From Zygnema cylindricum (taxonomy: Eukaryota > Streptophyta > Zygnematophyceae > Zygnematales > Zygnemataceae), in assembly GCA_037447655.1 (NCBI GenBank), contig JBBHKE010000176.1:186001-250000 (forward strand): DNA of 64,000 nucleotides, in the 5' to 3' direction. Both the position numbers and the translations under genes were made by a program. Shown here in pieces: positions 26,846-42,100 of the stretch. The notes below the pieces were generated by a model that saw nothing but the letters and a program-made list of their open reading frames with translations, was not told the DNA's origin and did not search any database. Each line of letters begins with the position of its first letter. Position 1 is the stretch's first letter.

Positions 26846-28060
26846 AAGAATTGTTACCTAAATTACACAAACAGTTAGTGATAACAAGAATTGTTATCTA
26901 AATTACACAAACCGTTAGCGATAACAAAAATTGTAATCTAAATTACACAAACAGTTAGCGATAACAAGAATTGTTACCTAAATTACACAAACAATTAGCA
27001 AAAACAAGAATTGTTACCTAAATTACGCAAAGTGTTAGTTATAATAGGAATTATAACCTAAATTACTCAAAGTTTTAGCGATAAAGAAAATTGTTACCTA
27101 AAATACACAAACTATTAGCAATAATAGGAATTGTTACCTAATTACACAAACTATTAGCGATAATAGGAACTGTTACCTAAATTACACAAACAATTAGCGA
27201 TAACAAAAATTGTTACCTAAAATACAGAAACAGTTAGCGATAACAGGAATTGTTACCTAAATTACACAAACTATTAGCGATAACAAGAATTATTACTTAT
27301 ATTACACAAATAGTTTGCGCTAAAATGAACTGTTACCTATATTACACAAGCTATTAGCGATAACAAGAATTGTTACCTAAATTACACAAACTATTAGCAA
27401 TAACAGGAATTGTTACCTAAATTACACAAACTATTAGCGATAACAGGAATAGTTACCTAAATTACACAAACTATTAGCGATAACAGGAATTGTTACCTAA
27501 ATTACACAAACATTTAGCGATGACAGGAATTCTTATCTAAATTACACAAAGACTTAGCGATAACTAAAATTGTTACCTAAATTACAAAAACAGATAGCGA
27601 TAACAAGGATTGTTACCTAAATTACACAAACAATTAGCGATAACACGAATTGTTATCTAAATTACACAAACTGTTAGCGATTAGAAGAATTGTAATCTAA
27701 ATAACACATACTATTAGCGATAACAGGAATTGTTACATAAATTACACAAACAATTAGCGATAACAAGAATTGTTACCTAAATTACACAAACTGTTAGCTA
27801 TAACATGAATTGTTACCTAAATTACACAAACTGTTAGCGATAACAAGAATTGTTACCTAAATTACACAAACAGTTAGCAATATCAAGAATTGTAACCTAA
27901 ATTACACAACTATTAGTGATAACAGGAATTGTTACCTTAATTACACAAACTTTTTGCGATAACAAGAATTCTTACCTAAATTACACAAACAGTTAGCGAT
28001 AACAATAATTGTTACCTAAATTACACAAACTATTAGCGATAACAAGAATTGTTACCTAAA

Positions 28061-28620
28061 TTACACAAACAGTTAGCGATAACAGGAATTGTTACCTCAA
28101 TTACAGAAACTATTAGCGATAACAAGAATTGTAACCTAAATTACACAAACTATTAGCGAAAACAAGAATTGTTACCTAAATTACAGAAACAGTTAGCGAT
28201 AACAGGAATTGTTACCTTAGTTACACAAACTGTTAGCGATAATAAGAATTATTACCTAAATTACACAAACAGTTATCGATAACAAGAATTGTTACCTAAA
28301 TTACCCAAACTATTAACGATAACAAAAATTGTTACCTAAATTACACAAACTATTAGCGATAACAAGAATTGTTACCTAAATTACACAAACAGTTAGCGAT
28401 AACAGGAATTGTTACCTGAATTACAGAAACTGTTAGCGATAACAAGAATTGTAACCTAAATTACACAAACTATTAGCGATAACAAGAATTGTTACCTAAA
28501 TTACAGAAACAGTTAGCGATAACAGGAATTGTTACCTTAATTACACAAACTGTTAGCGATAATAAGAATTATTACCTAAATTACACAAACAGTTAGGGAT
28601 AACAATAATTGTTACCTAAA
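28061..28620 (+). repeat. 320-bp higher-order repeat
   Basis: An ordered set of eight units at about 28061-28300 recurs 320 bp downstream. Markers are a CAGAAAC unit with GTAACC after it, and the pair TTACCTTA(A/G)TTACACAAAC then GATAATAAGAATTATTACC. Copies differ at a few bases (TACCTCAATT against TACCTGAATT). Confidence 0.75.
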
Positions 28621-31560
28621 TTACACAAATTGTTAGCGATAACAAGAATTTTTAACTAAATTACAAAAACAATTAGCGATAACAAGAATTGTTACCTAAA
28701 TTACACAAACTATTAGCGATAACAAGAATTGTTACCTAAATTACACAAACAGTTATCGATAACAAAATTGTTACCTAAATTACCCAAACTATTAACGATA
28801 ACAAAAATTGTTACCTAAATTACACAAACTATTAGCAATTACAGAAATTGTTACTTAAATTACACAAACTATTAGCAATAACAAGAATTGTTACCTTAAT
28901 TACAGAACAGTTAGCGATAACAGGAATTGTTATCTAAATTACACAAATTGTTAGAAATAACAAGAATTGTTACCTTAATTACCCAAACTATTAGCGATAA
29001 CATAAATTGTTACCTAAATTACACAAACAATTAGCGATAACAAGAATTGATACCTAAAATACACAAACAGTTAGTGATAACAGAAAGTGTTACGTAAATT
29101 ACATAAACTATTAGCAATAACAAGAATTGTTACCTAAATTACCCAAACTGTTAGCAATAACAAGAATTGTTACCTATATTACACAAACTGTTTGCGCTCA
29201 AATTAATTGTTACCTAAATTACACAAACTATTAGCGATAACGAGAATTGTTACCTAAATTACACAAACTATTAGGGATAACTAGAATTGTTACCTAAATT
29301 TCACAAACTGTTAGCGATAACTAGAATTGTTACCTAAATTACAAAAACAGTTAGTGATAACACGAACTGTTACCTAAATTACAGAAACAGTTAGCGGTAA
29401 CAAGAATTGATACCTAAATTACACAAACTGTTAGCGATTAGAAAAATTGTAATCTAAATTACACAAACAATTAGCGATAACAAAACTTGATACCTAAATT
29501 ACACAAACAATTAGCGATAACAAGAATTGTTACCTAAAATACACATACAATTAGCAATAACAGGAATTGTTTCATAAATTACACAAACTGTTAGCGATAA
29601 CAAGAATTGTTTCCTTAATTACCCAAACTATTAGCGATAACAAGAATTATTACCTAAATTTCACAAACTGTTAGCGATAACTATAATTGTTACCTATATT
29701 ACAGAACAGATAGCGATAACATGAATTGTTACCTAAATTACACAAACAGTTAGCGATAACAAGAATTGTTACCTAAATTACACAAACAATTAGCGATTAC
29801 AAGAATTGTTACCAAAATTCCACAAACAGTTTGCGATAACAAGAGTTGTAAAATTATAGAAACTATTAACGATAACAAGAATTGTTACCTAAATTACACA
29901 AACTTTTATTGATAACGGGAATTGTTACCTAAATTACACAAATTGTTAGCGATAACCAGAATTGTTACCTAAATTACAGAAACAATTATCGATAACATAA
30001 ATTGTTATCTAAATTAGTCAAACTGTTAGCGATAACAGGATTTGTTACCTAAATTACACAAATAGTTAGCGATAACAAGAATTATTACCTAAATTACACA
30101 AACTATTGGCGATAACATGAATTGTTACCTAAATTATATAAACAGTTAGCGATAACAGGAATTGTTATCTAAATAACACAAACTGTTAGCGATAAAATGA
30201 ATTGTAATCTAAATAACACAAACTATTAGGGATAACAAGAATTGTTACCTAAATTAAACATACAATTAGCGATAACAAAAATTGTTACCTAAATTACACA
30301 AACTATTAGCGATAACAAGAATTGATACCTAAATTACACAAACAATTAGCGATAACAAGAATTGTTACCTAAATTACACAAACAGTTAGCGATAACAAGA
30401 ATTGTTACCTAAATTATACATACTGTTAGCGATAACAAGAATTTTTACCTAAATTACACATACAGTTAGCGATAACAAGAATTGTTACCTAAATTACACA
30501 AACTAATAGCGATAACAGGAATTGATACCTAAATTTTACAAAATTGTTAGCGATAACACGAATTGTTACCTAAATTACACAAACAGTTAGTGATAACAAG
30601 AATTGTGACCTAAATGACACAAACTATTTGCGATAACAAGAATTGTTACCTAAATTAAACAAACAATTAGCGATAACAAGAATTTTTACCTAAATTACAC
30701 AAACTCTTAGTGATAACAAGAATTGTTACCTAAATTACACAAACTGTTAGCGATAACAAAAATTGTTTCCTAAATTACAAAAACAGATAGCGATAACAAG
30801 AATTGTCACCTAAATTACACAAACAATTAGCGATAACAAGAATTGTTACCTAAATTACACAAACTATTAGCGATAACAGGAATTATTACCTTAATTACAC
30901 AAACAATTAGCGATAACAATAATTGTCAAGAATTGTTACCTAAATTACACAAACAATTAGCGATAACAGGATTGTTACCTAAATTACACAAACGGTTAGC
31001 GATAACAATAATTGTTACCTAAATTACATAAATAGTTAGCGATAACAAAAATTGTTACCTAAATTATACAAACTATTAGCGATAACAGGAATTGTTACCT
31101 AAATTACACAAACAATAAGGGATAACAAGAATTGTTACCTAAATTACACAAACAATTAACGATAAAAGGATTGTTACCTAAATTACACAAACGGTTAGCT
31201 ATAACAAGAATTGTTACCTAAATTACACAAACAGTTAGCGATAACAACAATAGTTACCTAAATTACACAAACTATTAGCAATAATAGGAATTGTTACCTA
31301 AATTAAACAAACTTGTAGCGATAACAAGAATTATAACCTAAATTACAGAAACATATAGCAATAACAAGAATTGTTACCTAAATTACACAAACTTTTAGTG
31401 ATAATAGGAAATCTTACCTAAATTACACTAACTATTAAAGATAACAGGAATTGTTACCTAAATTAAACAAACTGTTAGCCATAACAAGAATTAATACCTA
31501 AATTACACAAACTATAAGCGATAACAGAAATTGTTACCTAAATTACACAAACTGTTTGCG

Positions 31561-32360
31561 ATAAAAAGAATTGTTACCTAAATTACAGAAATAGTAAGCG
31601 ATAACATGAATTGTTATCTAAATTGCACAAACTGTTAGCGATAACAGGAATTGTTATCTTCATTAAACAAACAGTTAGCGATAACAAAAATTGTTACCTA
31701 AATTACACAAACTATTAGCGTTAACAAGAATTGTTATCTAAATTACACAAAAAGTTAGCGATAACAAGAATTTTTACCTAAATTACACAAACTGTTAGGG
31801 ATAACAGGAATCGTTACCTAAATTACACAAACAGCTAGCGATAACAAGAATTGTTACCTAAATTACACAAACAATTAGCGATAAGAAGAATTGTTACCTA
31901 AAATACACAAACAGTTAGCGATAACAGGAATTTTTACCTAAATTACACAAACAGTTAGCGATAACAAGAATTTTTACCTAAATTACAGAAACAGTAAGCG
32001 ATAACATGAATTGTTATCTAAATTGCACAAACTGTTAGCGATAACAGGAATTGTAATCTTCATTAAACAAACAGTTAACGATAACAAGAATTGTTACCTA
32101 AATTAAACAAACTATTAGCGTTAACAAGAATTGTTATCTAAATTACACAAAAAGTTAGCGATAACAGGAATTTTTACCTAAATTACACAAACAGTTAGCG
32201 ATAACAAGAATTGTTACCTAAATTACACAAACTATTAGCGTTAACAAGAATTGTTATCTAAATTACACAAAAAGTTAGCGATAACAGGAATTTTTACCTA
32301 AATTACACAAACTGTTAGGGATAACAGGAATCGTTACCTAAATTACACAAACAATTAGCG
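31561..32360 (+). repeat. 400-bp higher-order repeat with a partial third copy
   Basis: Units marked by GTAAGCGATAACATGAATTG, AATTGCACAAACTG, ATCTTCATTAAACAAAC and ATTAGCGTTAACAAGAATTG occur from about 31580 and again from about 31980, a shift of 400 bp. The GTTAACAAG unit followed by the ACAAAAAGTTAGCG unit then appears once more near 32240, at a further 120 bp. Confidence 0.8.
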
Positions 32361-35300
32361 ATAAGAAGAATTGTTACCTAAAATACACAAACAGTTAGCG
32401 ATAACACGAATTGTTACCTAAATTACACAAACTGTTAGCGCTAACATGAATTGTTACCTAAATTAAACAAACTATTAGCGATAACAAAATTAATACCTAA
32501 ATTACACAAACTATTAGCGATAACAGGAATTGTTACCTAAATTTCACAAACTGTTAGCGATAACAAGAATTGTTACCTAAATCACACTAACTGTTAGGGA
32601 TAACAAGAATTGTTACCCAAATTAAAGAAACGGTTAACGATCACATGAATTGTTATCTAAATTACAGAAACTGTTAGCGATAATAAGAATTGTAATCTAA
32701 ATTACACAAACTGTTAGCGATAACAAGAACTGTTACCTCAACGAAGCAAACGGTTAGCGATAACAAGAATTTTTACCTAAATTACCCAAACTATTAGCGA
32801 TAACAAGTATTGTTACCTAAATTACACAAACAATTAGCGATAATATGAATTGTTACCTAAAATACACAAACACTTAGCGATAACAGGAATTGTCACCTAA
32901 ATTACACAAACTGTAAGCAATAAGAAGAATTGTTACCTATATTACACAAACAGTTTGCGCTAACATGAATTGTTACCTAAATTACACAAACTATTAGCAA
33001 TAACAAAAATTGTTACCTAAATTACACAACTATTAGCGATAACAGGAATTCTTTTCTAAATTTCACAAACAGTTAGCGATAACTAGAATGTTACCTAAAT
33101 TACAGAAACAGTTAGCGATAACAGGAATTGTTAACTAAATTACACAAACAGTTAGCAATAACAAGAATTGTTATCTAAATTACACAAACTGTTAGCGATT
33201 AGAAGAATTTTAATCTAAATTACACAAACTGTTACGGATAACAAGAATTGTTACCTAAATTACACAAACAATTAGCGATAACAAAAATTGTTACCTAAAT
33301 TACACAAACTATTTGCGATAACATGAATTGTTACATAAATTACACAAACAATTAGCTATAACATAAATTGTTACCTAAATTACACAAACTGTTAGCGAAA
33401 ACAAGAATTCTACCCTAAATTACACAACTGTTAGCGTTAACAAAAATTGTTACCTGTATTACACAAACTGTTTGGGCTAACATGAATTGTTACCTAAATT
33501 ACACAAACTATTAGCAATAACAAAAATTGTTACCTAAATTACACAACTATTAGCGATAACAGGAATTGTTACCTAAATTATACAAACTGTTAGCGATAAC
33601 AAGAATTGTTACCTAAATTACAGAAACTATTAGCGATAACAGGAATTGTTACCTAAATTACACAAACAGTTAGCGATAACAAGAATTGTTACCTAAATTA
33701 CACAAACTATAAGCGATAACAGGAATTGTTATCTAAATTACACAAACTTTTAGCGATGACAGGAATTCTTACCTAAATTACACAAACACTTAGCGATAAG
33801 AAGAATTGTTACCTAAATTATACAAACAGTTTGCGCGAACATGAATTGTTACCTAAATTACACAAACTATTAGCGATAACAAAAATTGTTACCTAAATTA
33901 TACAAACTATTAGCAATAACAGGAATTGTTACCTAAATAACACAAACAATAAGGGATAACAAGAATTGTTACCTAAATTACACAAACAATTAGCGATAAC
34001 AGGATTGTTACCTAAATTACAGAAACGGTTAGCGATAACAAAAATTGTTACCTAAATTACACAAACAATTAGCGATAATAACAATAGTTACCTAAATTAC
34101 ACAAACTATTAGCAATAATAGGAATTGTTACCTAAATTACACAAACTGTTAGCGATAACAAGAATTGTTACCTAAATTACACAAACTTTTAGCGATAATA
34201 GGAAATCTTACCTAAATTATACTAATTATTAGCGATAACAGGAATTGTTACCTAAATTAAACAAACTGTTAGCGATAAAAAGAATTGTTACCTAAATTAC
34301 AGAAACTGTTAGCGATAACATGAATTGTTATCTTAATTGCACAAACTGTTAGCGATAACAGGAATTGTAATCTTAATTAAACAAATTGTTACGGATAACA
34401 AGAATTGTTACCTAAATTACACAAACTGTTTGAAAGAACAGGAACTGTTACCTAAATTACACAAACAGTTAGCGATAACAAGAATTGTTACCTAAATTAC
34501 ACAAACAGTTAGCGATAACAAGAATTTTTACCTAAATTACACAAACTATTTGCAATAACAGGAATTGTTACCTAAATTACACAAACTGTTAGGGATAACA
34601 GGAATTGTAATCTAAATTGCACATATTTTTAACGATAACAAGAATTGTTACCTAAATTACACAAGCAGTTAGCGATAACAAGAATTGTAACCTAAATTAC
34701 ACAAAAAGTTAGCGATAACAGGAATTTTCACCTAAATTACACAAACTGTTAGGGATAACATGAACCGTTACCTAAATTACACAAACAGTTAGCGATAACA
34801 AGAATTGTTACCTAAATTACACAAACAATTAGGGATAAGAAGAATTGTTACCTAAAAAACACAAACAGTTAGCGCTAACATGAATTGTTACCTAAATTAC
34901 ACAAACTATTAGTGATAACAAAATTAATACCTAAATTACACAAACTGTTAGCGATAAGAAGAATTGTTACCTAAATTACACAAACTCTTAGCAATAACAA
35001 TAATTGTTACCTAAATTACACAAACTATTAGCGATAACAGGAATTGTTACCTAAATTACACTAACTGTTAGGGATAACAAGAATTGTTACCCAAATTAAA
35101 GAAACAGTTAGCGATCACATGAATTTTTATCTAAATTACAGAAACTGTTAGCGATAATAGGAATTGTAATCTAAATTACACAAACTGTTAGCGATAACAA
35201 GAACTGTTACCTCAATTACACAAACAGTTAGCGATAACAAGAATTATTACCTAAATTACCCAAACTATTAGCGATAACAAGAATTGTTACCTAAATTACA

Positions 35301-36820
35301 CAAACAATTAGCGATAACAAAAATTGTTACCTAAAATACACGAACAGTTAGCGATAACAGGGATTGTTACCTAAATTACACAAACTGATAGCGATAACAA
35401 GAATTGTTACCTAAATTACCCAAACTATTAGCGATAACAAGAATTGTTACCTAAATTACACAAACAATTAGCGATAACATTAGTTGTTACCTAAAATATA
35501 CAAACACTTAGCGATAACATGAATTGTCACCTAAATTACACAAACAGTTAGCGATAACAGGAATTGTTATCTAAATTACACAAACTGTTAGCGATAACAA
35601 GAATTGTAATCTAAATTACACAAACTGTTAGAGATAACAAGAATTGTTACCTAAATTACACAAACAATTAGCGATAACAAGAATTGTTACCTAAAATTAC
35701 ACAAATTGCTGGCAATAACTGGAATTGTAACCTAATATACACAAACACTTAACGATAACAGAAATTTTAACCTAAATTTCACAAACTATTAGCGATAACA
35801 AGAATTGTTATCTTAATTACACAAACAATTAGCAATAACAAGAATTGTTACCAAAATTACAGAAACAGTTAGCGATAACATGAATTTTTATCTAAATTAC
35901 ACAAACCGTTAGCGATAACAGGAATTGTAATCTTAATTACACAAATTGTTACGGATAATAAGAATTGTATCCTAAATTACACAAACAGTTAGCAATAACA
36001 GGAACGGATACCTAAATTACACAAACAGTTAGCGATAACAAGAATTGTTACCTAAATTACACAAACAGTTAGCGATAACAAGAATTGTTACCTAAATTAC
36101 ACAAACTGTTAGCGATAACAAAAATTGTTACTTAAATTACATAAACAGTTAACGATAACAATAATTATTACCTAAATTACACAAACTTTTAGCGATAATA
36201 GGAAATGTTACCTAAATTACACAAACTGTTAGCGATAACAACAATTGTTACCTAAATTACAAAAACAGTTAGCGATAACAAAAATTGTTACCTAAATTAC
36301 ACAATCTTTTAGCGATAACAGGAATTGTTACCTAAATTACAAAAACAGTTAGCGATAACAGGAATTGTTACCTAAATTATACAAACTTTTAGCGATAAAA
36401 GGAATTCTTACGTAAATTACACAAACATTTTGCGCTAACATGAATTGTTACCTAAATTACAGAAACTGTTAGCGATACCAGGAATTGTAATCTAAATTAC
36501 ACAAAGTTTTAGGGATAACAAGAATTGTTACCTATATTACACAAACTGTTAGCAATAACAGGAACTGTTACCTAAATTACACAAATAGTTAGCGATAACA
36601 AGAATTGTGACCTAAATTACACAAAAAGTTAGCGATAACAGGAATTGTTTCCTAAATTACACAAACAGTTAGCAATAACAAGAATTGTGACCTAAATAAC
36701 CCAAACTATTAGCGAAAACAAGAATTGTTACCTAAATTACACAATAAATTAGCTATAACAAGAATTGTTATCTAAATTACATAACACTTATCGATAACAA
36801 GAAATGTTACCTAAATTACA

Positions 36821-38035
36821 CAAACAATTAGCGATAACAAAAATTGTAGTCTAAATTACACAAACTGTTAGTGATAACAAGAATTGTAATCTAAATTACA
36901 CAAATAGTTAGTGATAACAAAAATTGTTACCTAAATTACACAAACTGTTAGTGATAACAAGAATTGTAATCTAAATTACACAAATAGTTAGTGATAACAA
37001 AAATTGTTACCTAAATTACACAAACTTTTAGCGATAACATGAATTCTTACCTAAATTACACAAACAGTTTAACAAGAATTTGGACCTAAATTACAGAAAC
37101 AGTTTGCGATAACATGAATTGTCACCTAATTTACACAAACTATTAGCGATAACAAGAATTATAACCTAAATTACACAAACTATAAGCGATAACAAGAATT
37201 GCTACCTAAATTACACAAACTATTAGCTATAACAAGAATTGTTACCTAAATTACACAAATAGTTAGCAATAACATAAATTGTTACCTAAATTACACAAAC
37301 TTTTAGCGATTACAGGAATTCTTACCTAAATTACACAAAGAGTTACCGATAACAAGAATTGTTACCTAAATTTCAGAAACAGTTTGCGCTAATATGAATT
37401 GTTACCTAAATTACACAAACTATTAGCGATAACAATAATTGTTACCTAAATTACACAAACTGTTAGTGATAACAGGAAGTGTAATCTAAATTAGACAAAT
37501 TGTTAAGGATAACAAAAATTGTTACCTAAATTACACAAACTTTTAGCAATAACAAGATGTGTTATCTAAATTACAGAAACAGTTAGCGATAACAAAAATT
37601 GTTACCTAAATTACACAAACAGTTAGCGATAACAAGAATTATTACCTAAATTACACAAACTGTTAGCGATAACAAGAATTGTCACCTATATTACACAAAC
37701 AGTTAGCGATAACAAAAATTGTAGTCTAAATTACACAAACTGTTAGTGATAACAAGAATTGTAATCTAAATTACACAAACAGTTAGTGATAACAAAAATT
37801 GTTACCTAAATTACACAAACTACTAGCAATAACAGGAAATGTTACCTAAATTACAGAAACAGTTAGCGATAACGTGAATTGTTACCTAAATTACACAATT
37901 TTTTAGCGATAACATGAATTCTTACCTAAATTACACAAACAATTTAACAAGAATTTTGACCTAAATTACAGAAACAGTTTGCGATAACATGAATTGTCAC
38001 CTAATTTACACAAACTATTAGCGATAACGAGAATT
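36821..38035 (+). repeat. 875-bp higher-order repeat, two copies
   Basis: Markers GTAGTCTAAATTAC (36846 and 37721) and CAGTTTGCGATAACATGAATTG (37100 and 37975) both recur at a shift of 875 bp, about 22 monomers less a few bases. Both copies share a shortened unit in which TTAGCGATAACAAG is reduced to TTTAACAAG. Inside copy 1 a dimer is tandemly repeated at 36861-36940 and 36941-37020 (80-bp shift). Confidence 0.82.
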
Positions 38036-38040
38036 ATAAC

Positions 38041-39160
38041 CTAAATTACACAAACTATAAGCGATAACAGGAATTGCTACCTAAATTACACAAACTATTA
38101 GCTATAACAAGAATTGTTACCTAAATTACACAAATAGTTAGCGATAACATAAATTGTCACCTAAATTACACAAACTTTTAGCGATTACACGAATTCTTAC
38201 CTAAATTACACAAAGAGTTACCGATAACAAGAATTGTTACCTAAATTACAGAAACAGTTTGCGCTAATATGAATTGTTACCTAAATTACACAAATTATTA
38301 GCGATAACAATAATTGTTACCTAAATTACACAAACTGTTAGTGATAACAAGAAGTGTAATCTAAATTAGACAAATTGTTAGGGATAACAAAAATTGTTAC
38401 CTAAATTACACAAACTTTTAGCAATAACAAGATGTGTTATCTAAATTACACAAATAGTTAGCGATAACAAGAATTGTTACCTAAATTACACAAACATTTA
38501 GCGATAACAAGAATTATTACCTAAATTACACAAACAGTTAGCGATAACAAGAATTGTCACCTAAATTACACAAACAGTTAGCGATAACAAAAATTGTTAC
38601 CTAAATTACACAAACTATTAGAGGTAACAGGAATTGTTACCTAAATTACACAAACTATAAGCGATAACAGGAATTGCTACCTAAATTACACAAACTATTA
38701 GCTATAACAAGAATTGTTACCTAAATTACACAAATAGTTAGCGATAACATAAATTGTCACCTAAATTACACAAACTTTTAGCGATTACACGAATTCTTAC
38801 CTAAATTACACAAAGAGTTACCGATAACAAGAATTGTTACCTAAATTACAGAAACAGTTTGCGCTAATATGAATTGTTACCTAAATTACACAAATTATTA
38901 GCGATAACAATAATTGTTACCTAAATTACACAAACTGTTAGTGATAACAAGAAGTGTAATCTAAATTAGACAAATTGTTAGGGATAACAAAAATTGTTAC
39001 CTAAATTACACAAACTTTTAGCAATAACAAGATGTGTTATCTAAATTACACAAATAGTTAGCGATAACAAGAATTGTTACCTAAATTACACAAACATTTA
39101 GCGATAACAAGAATTATTACCTAAATTACACAAACTGTTAGCGATAACAAGAATTGTCAC
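38041..39160 (+). repeat. 600-bp higher-order repeat with 495 identical bases
   Basis: Positions 38041-38535 and 38641-39135 match base for base when compared line by line, at a shift of exactly 600 bp (15 monomers). The first difference is CAAACAGTTA against CAAACTGTTA at 38536/39136. Neighbouring monomers differ at many positions, so perfect identity over 12 units marks a very recent duplication or conversion, or a collapse or duplication error in assembly. Confidence 0.9.
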
Positions 39161-42100
39161 CTATATTACACAAACAGTTAGCGATAACAAGAATTATTAC
39201 CTAATTTACCAAAACTATTAGCGATAACAGAAATTATTGCCTATAAAAAACAAACAATTAACGATAACAAGAATTGTTATATAAATTACACAAACTATTA
39301 GCGATAACAGGAATTGTTACCTAAATTACACAAACAATAAGCTATAACAAGAAATGTTACCTAAATAACACAAACAGTTAGCGATAACAGGAATTGTTGT
39401 CTAAATTACATAAACTCTTAGCGATAACAAGAATTATAATCTAAACTACAGAAACTGTTAGCGATAACAAGAATTGTTACCTAAATTACAGAAACAATTA
39501 GCAATAACAAGACTTGTTACCTAAATTACACAAACTGTTAGTTATAATAGGAACTGTAACCTAAATTACTCAAACTGTTAGCGATAACAAGAATTGCTAC
39601 CTAAATTACAGAAACAGTTAGCGATAGCAGGAATTCTTACATAAATTACACAAACTCTTAGCGATAACAAGAATTCTTACTTAAATTACACAAAATGTTA
39701 GCGTTAGCAGGAAATGTTACCTAAATTACACAAACTCTTAGCGATAACAAGAATTGTTACCTAAATTACACAAACAGTTAGCGATAACAAGAATTGTAAC
39801 CTAAATTACACAAACAGTTAGCGATAACAAGAATTGTAACCTAAATTAAACAAACTATTAGCGATAACAGGAATTGTTACCTAAATTACACAAACTATTA
39901 GCGTTAACAAGAATTGTTACCTAAATTACAAACACAATTAGCGATAACAAGAATTGTTACCTAAATTACACAAATTGCTAGTGATAACACGTAATGTTAC
40001 CTAAAATACACAAACAGTTAGCGATAACAGGAATTCTTACCTAAATTACACAAATTGTTAGCGATCACAAGAATTGTTACCTATATTACACAAACAGTTT
40101 GCGCTAATATGAATTGTTACCTAAATTACACAAACTATTAGCGATAACAGGAATTGTTACCTAAATTACACAAACAATTAGCTATAACAAGAATTGTTAC
40201 CTAAATTACACAACCAGTTAGCGATAACATAAATTCTTACCTAAATTACACAACTTTTAGCAATAACAAGAACTGTTACCTAAATTACAAAAACAGTTAG
40301 GATTAATAAGAAGTGTTACCTAAATTACACAAACTATTAGCGATAACAAGAATTGTTACCTAAATTACACAAACTGTTTGGTATAACGAAAATTGTTACC
40401 TAAATTACACAAACTTTTAGCAATAACAAGAACTGTTACCTAAATTACAAAAACAGTTAGCGATAACAAGTTTTACCTAAATTACACAAAAATTTAGCGA
40501 TAACAGGAATTCTCACCTAAATTACACAAACAGTTTGCGCTAACATGAATTGTTACCTAAATTACACAAACTATTAGGATAACAAAATTAATACCTAAAT
40601 TACACAAACTATTAGCGATAACCGGAATTGTTAACTAAATTACACAAACTGTTAGCGATAACAAGAATTGTTACCTAAATTACACAAACTCTTAGCGATA
40701 ACAATAATTGTTACCTAAATTACACAAATTGTAAGGGATAACAAGAATTGTTACCCAAATTAAAGAAACAGTTTGCGCTAACATGAATTCTTACCTAAAT
40801 TACACAAACTATTAGCGTCAACAGGAATTGTTACCTAAATTAAACAAACTGTTAGCCATAAAAAGAATTAATACCTAAATTACACAAACAGTTAGCGATA
40901 ACAATTATTGTTACTTTATTACACAAACAATTAGCGATAACAAGAATTGTTACCTAAATTACACAAACTGTTAGCGATAACAAGAATTGTTACCTAAATT
41001 ACAAAAACAGTTAGCGATAACATGAATTGTTATCTAAATTACACAAACTGTTATCGATAACAAAAATTGTAATCTTAATTGCACAAACAGTTAACGATAA
41101 CAAGAATTGTTACCTAAATTACAAAAACAGTTAGCGATAACATGAATTGTTACCTAAATTACCCAAACTATTAGCAATAACAGGAATTGTCACCTAAATT
41201 ACACAAACAATTAGCGATAACAAGAATTGTTACCTAAAATACACAAACACTTAGCGATAACAGGAATTGTCACCTAAATTACACAAACTGTTAGCGATAA
41301 CAAGAATTGTTACTTATATTACACAAACAGTTTGCGTTAACATGAATTGTTACCTAAATTACACAAACTATTAGCAATAACAAGAATTGTTACCTAAATT
41401 ACACAAACTATCAGCGATAATATGAATTGTTACCTAAATTACACAAACAATTAGCTATAACAAGAATTGTTACCTAAATTACACAAACAATTAGCAATAA
41501 CAAGAATTGTTACCTTAATTACACAAACTCTTAGCGATAACAAGAATTCTTACCTAAATTACACAAACAGTTGGCGATAACAAGAATTGTTACCTAAATT
41601 ACACAAAAAGTTATCGATAACAAGAATTGTAACCTAAATTACACAAACTATTAGCGATAACAGGAATTGTTACCTAAATTACACAAAGTGTTAGCGATAA
41701 CAATAATTCTTACCTAAATTACAGAAACAATTAGTGATAATAGGAATTGTTACCTAAATTATACAAACTATTAGCGATAACAGGAATTGTTACCTAAAAT
41801 ACACAAACAGTTAGAGATAACATGAATTTTTACCTAAATTACACAAACTTTTAGCGTTAACAAGAATTGTTACCTATTTTATACAAACAGTTTGCGCTAA
41901 CATCAATTGTTACCTAAATTACACAAACAATTAGCGATAACAAGAATTGTTACCTAAAATACACAAACAATTATCAATAACAAGAATAGTTATCTAAATT
42001 ACACAAACTGTTAGTTATAATAGGAATTGTTACCTAAATTACACAAACTGTTATCGATATGAGGAATTGTTACCTAAATTAGAGAAACAGTTAGCGATAA

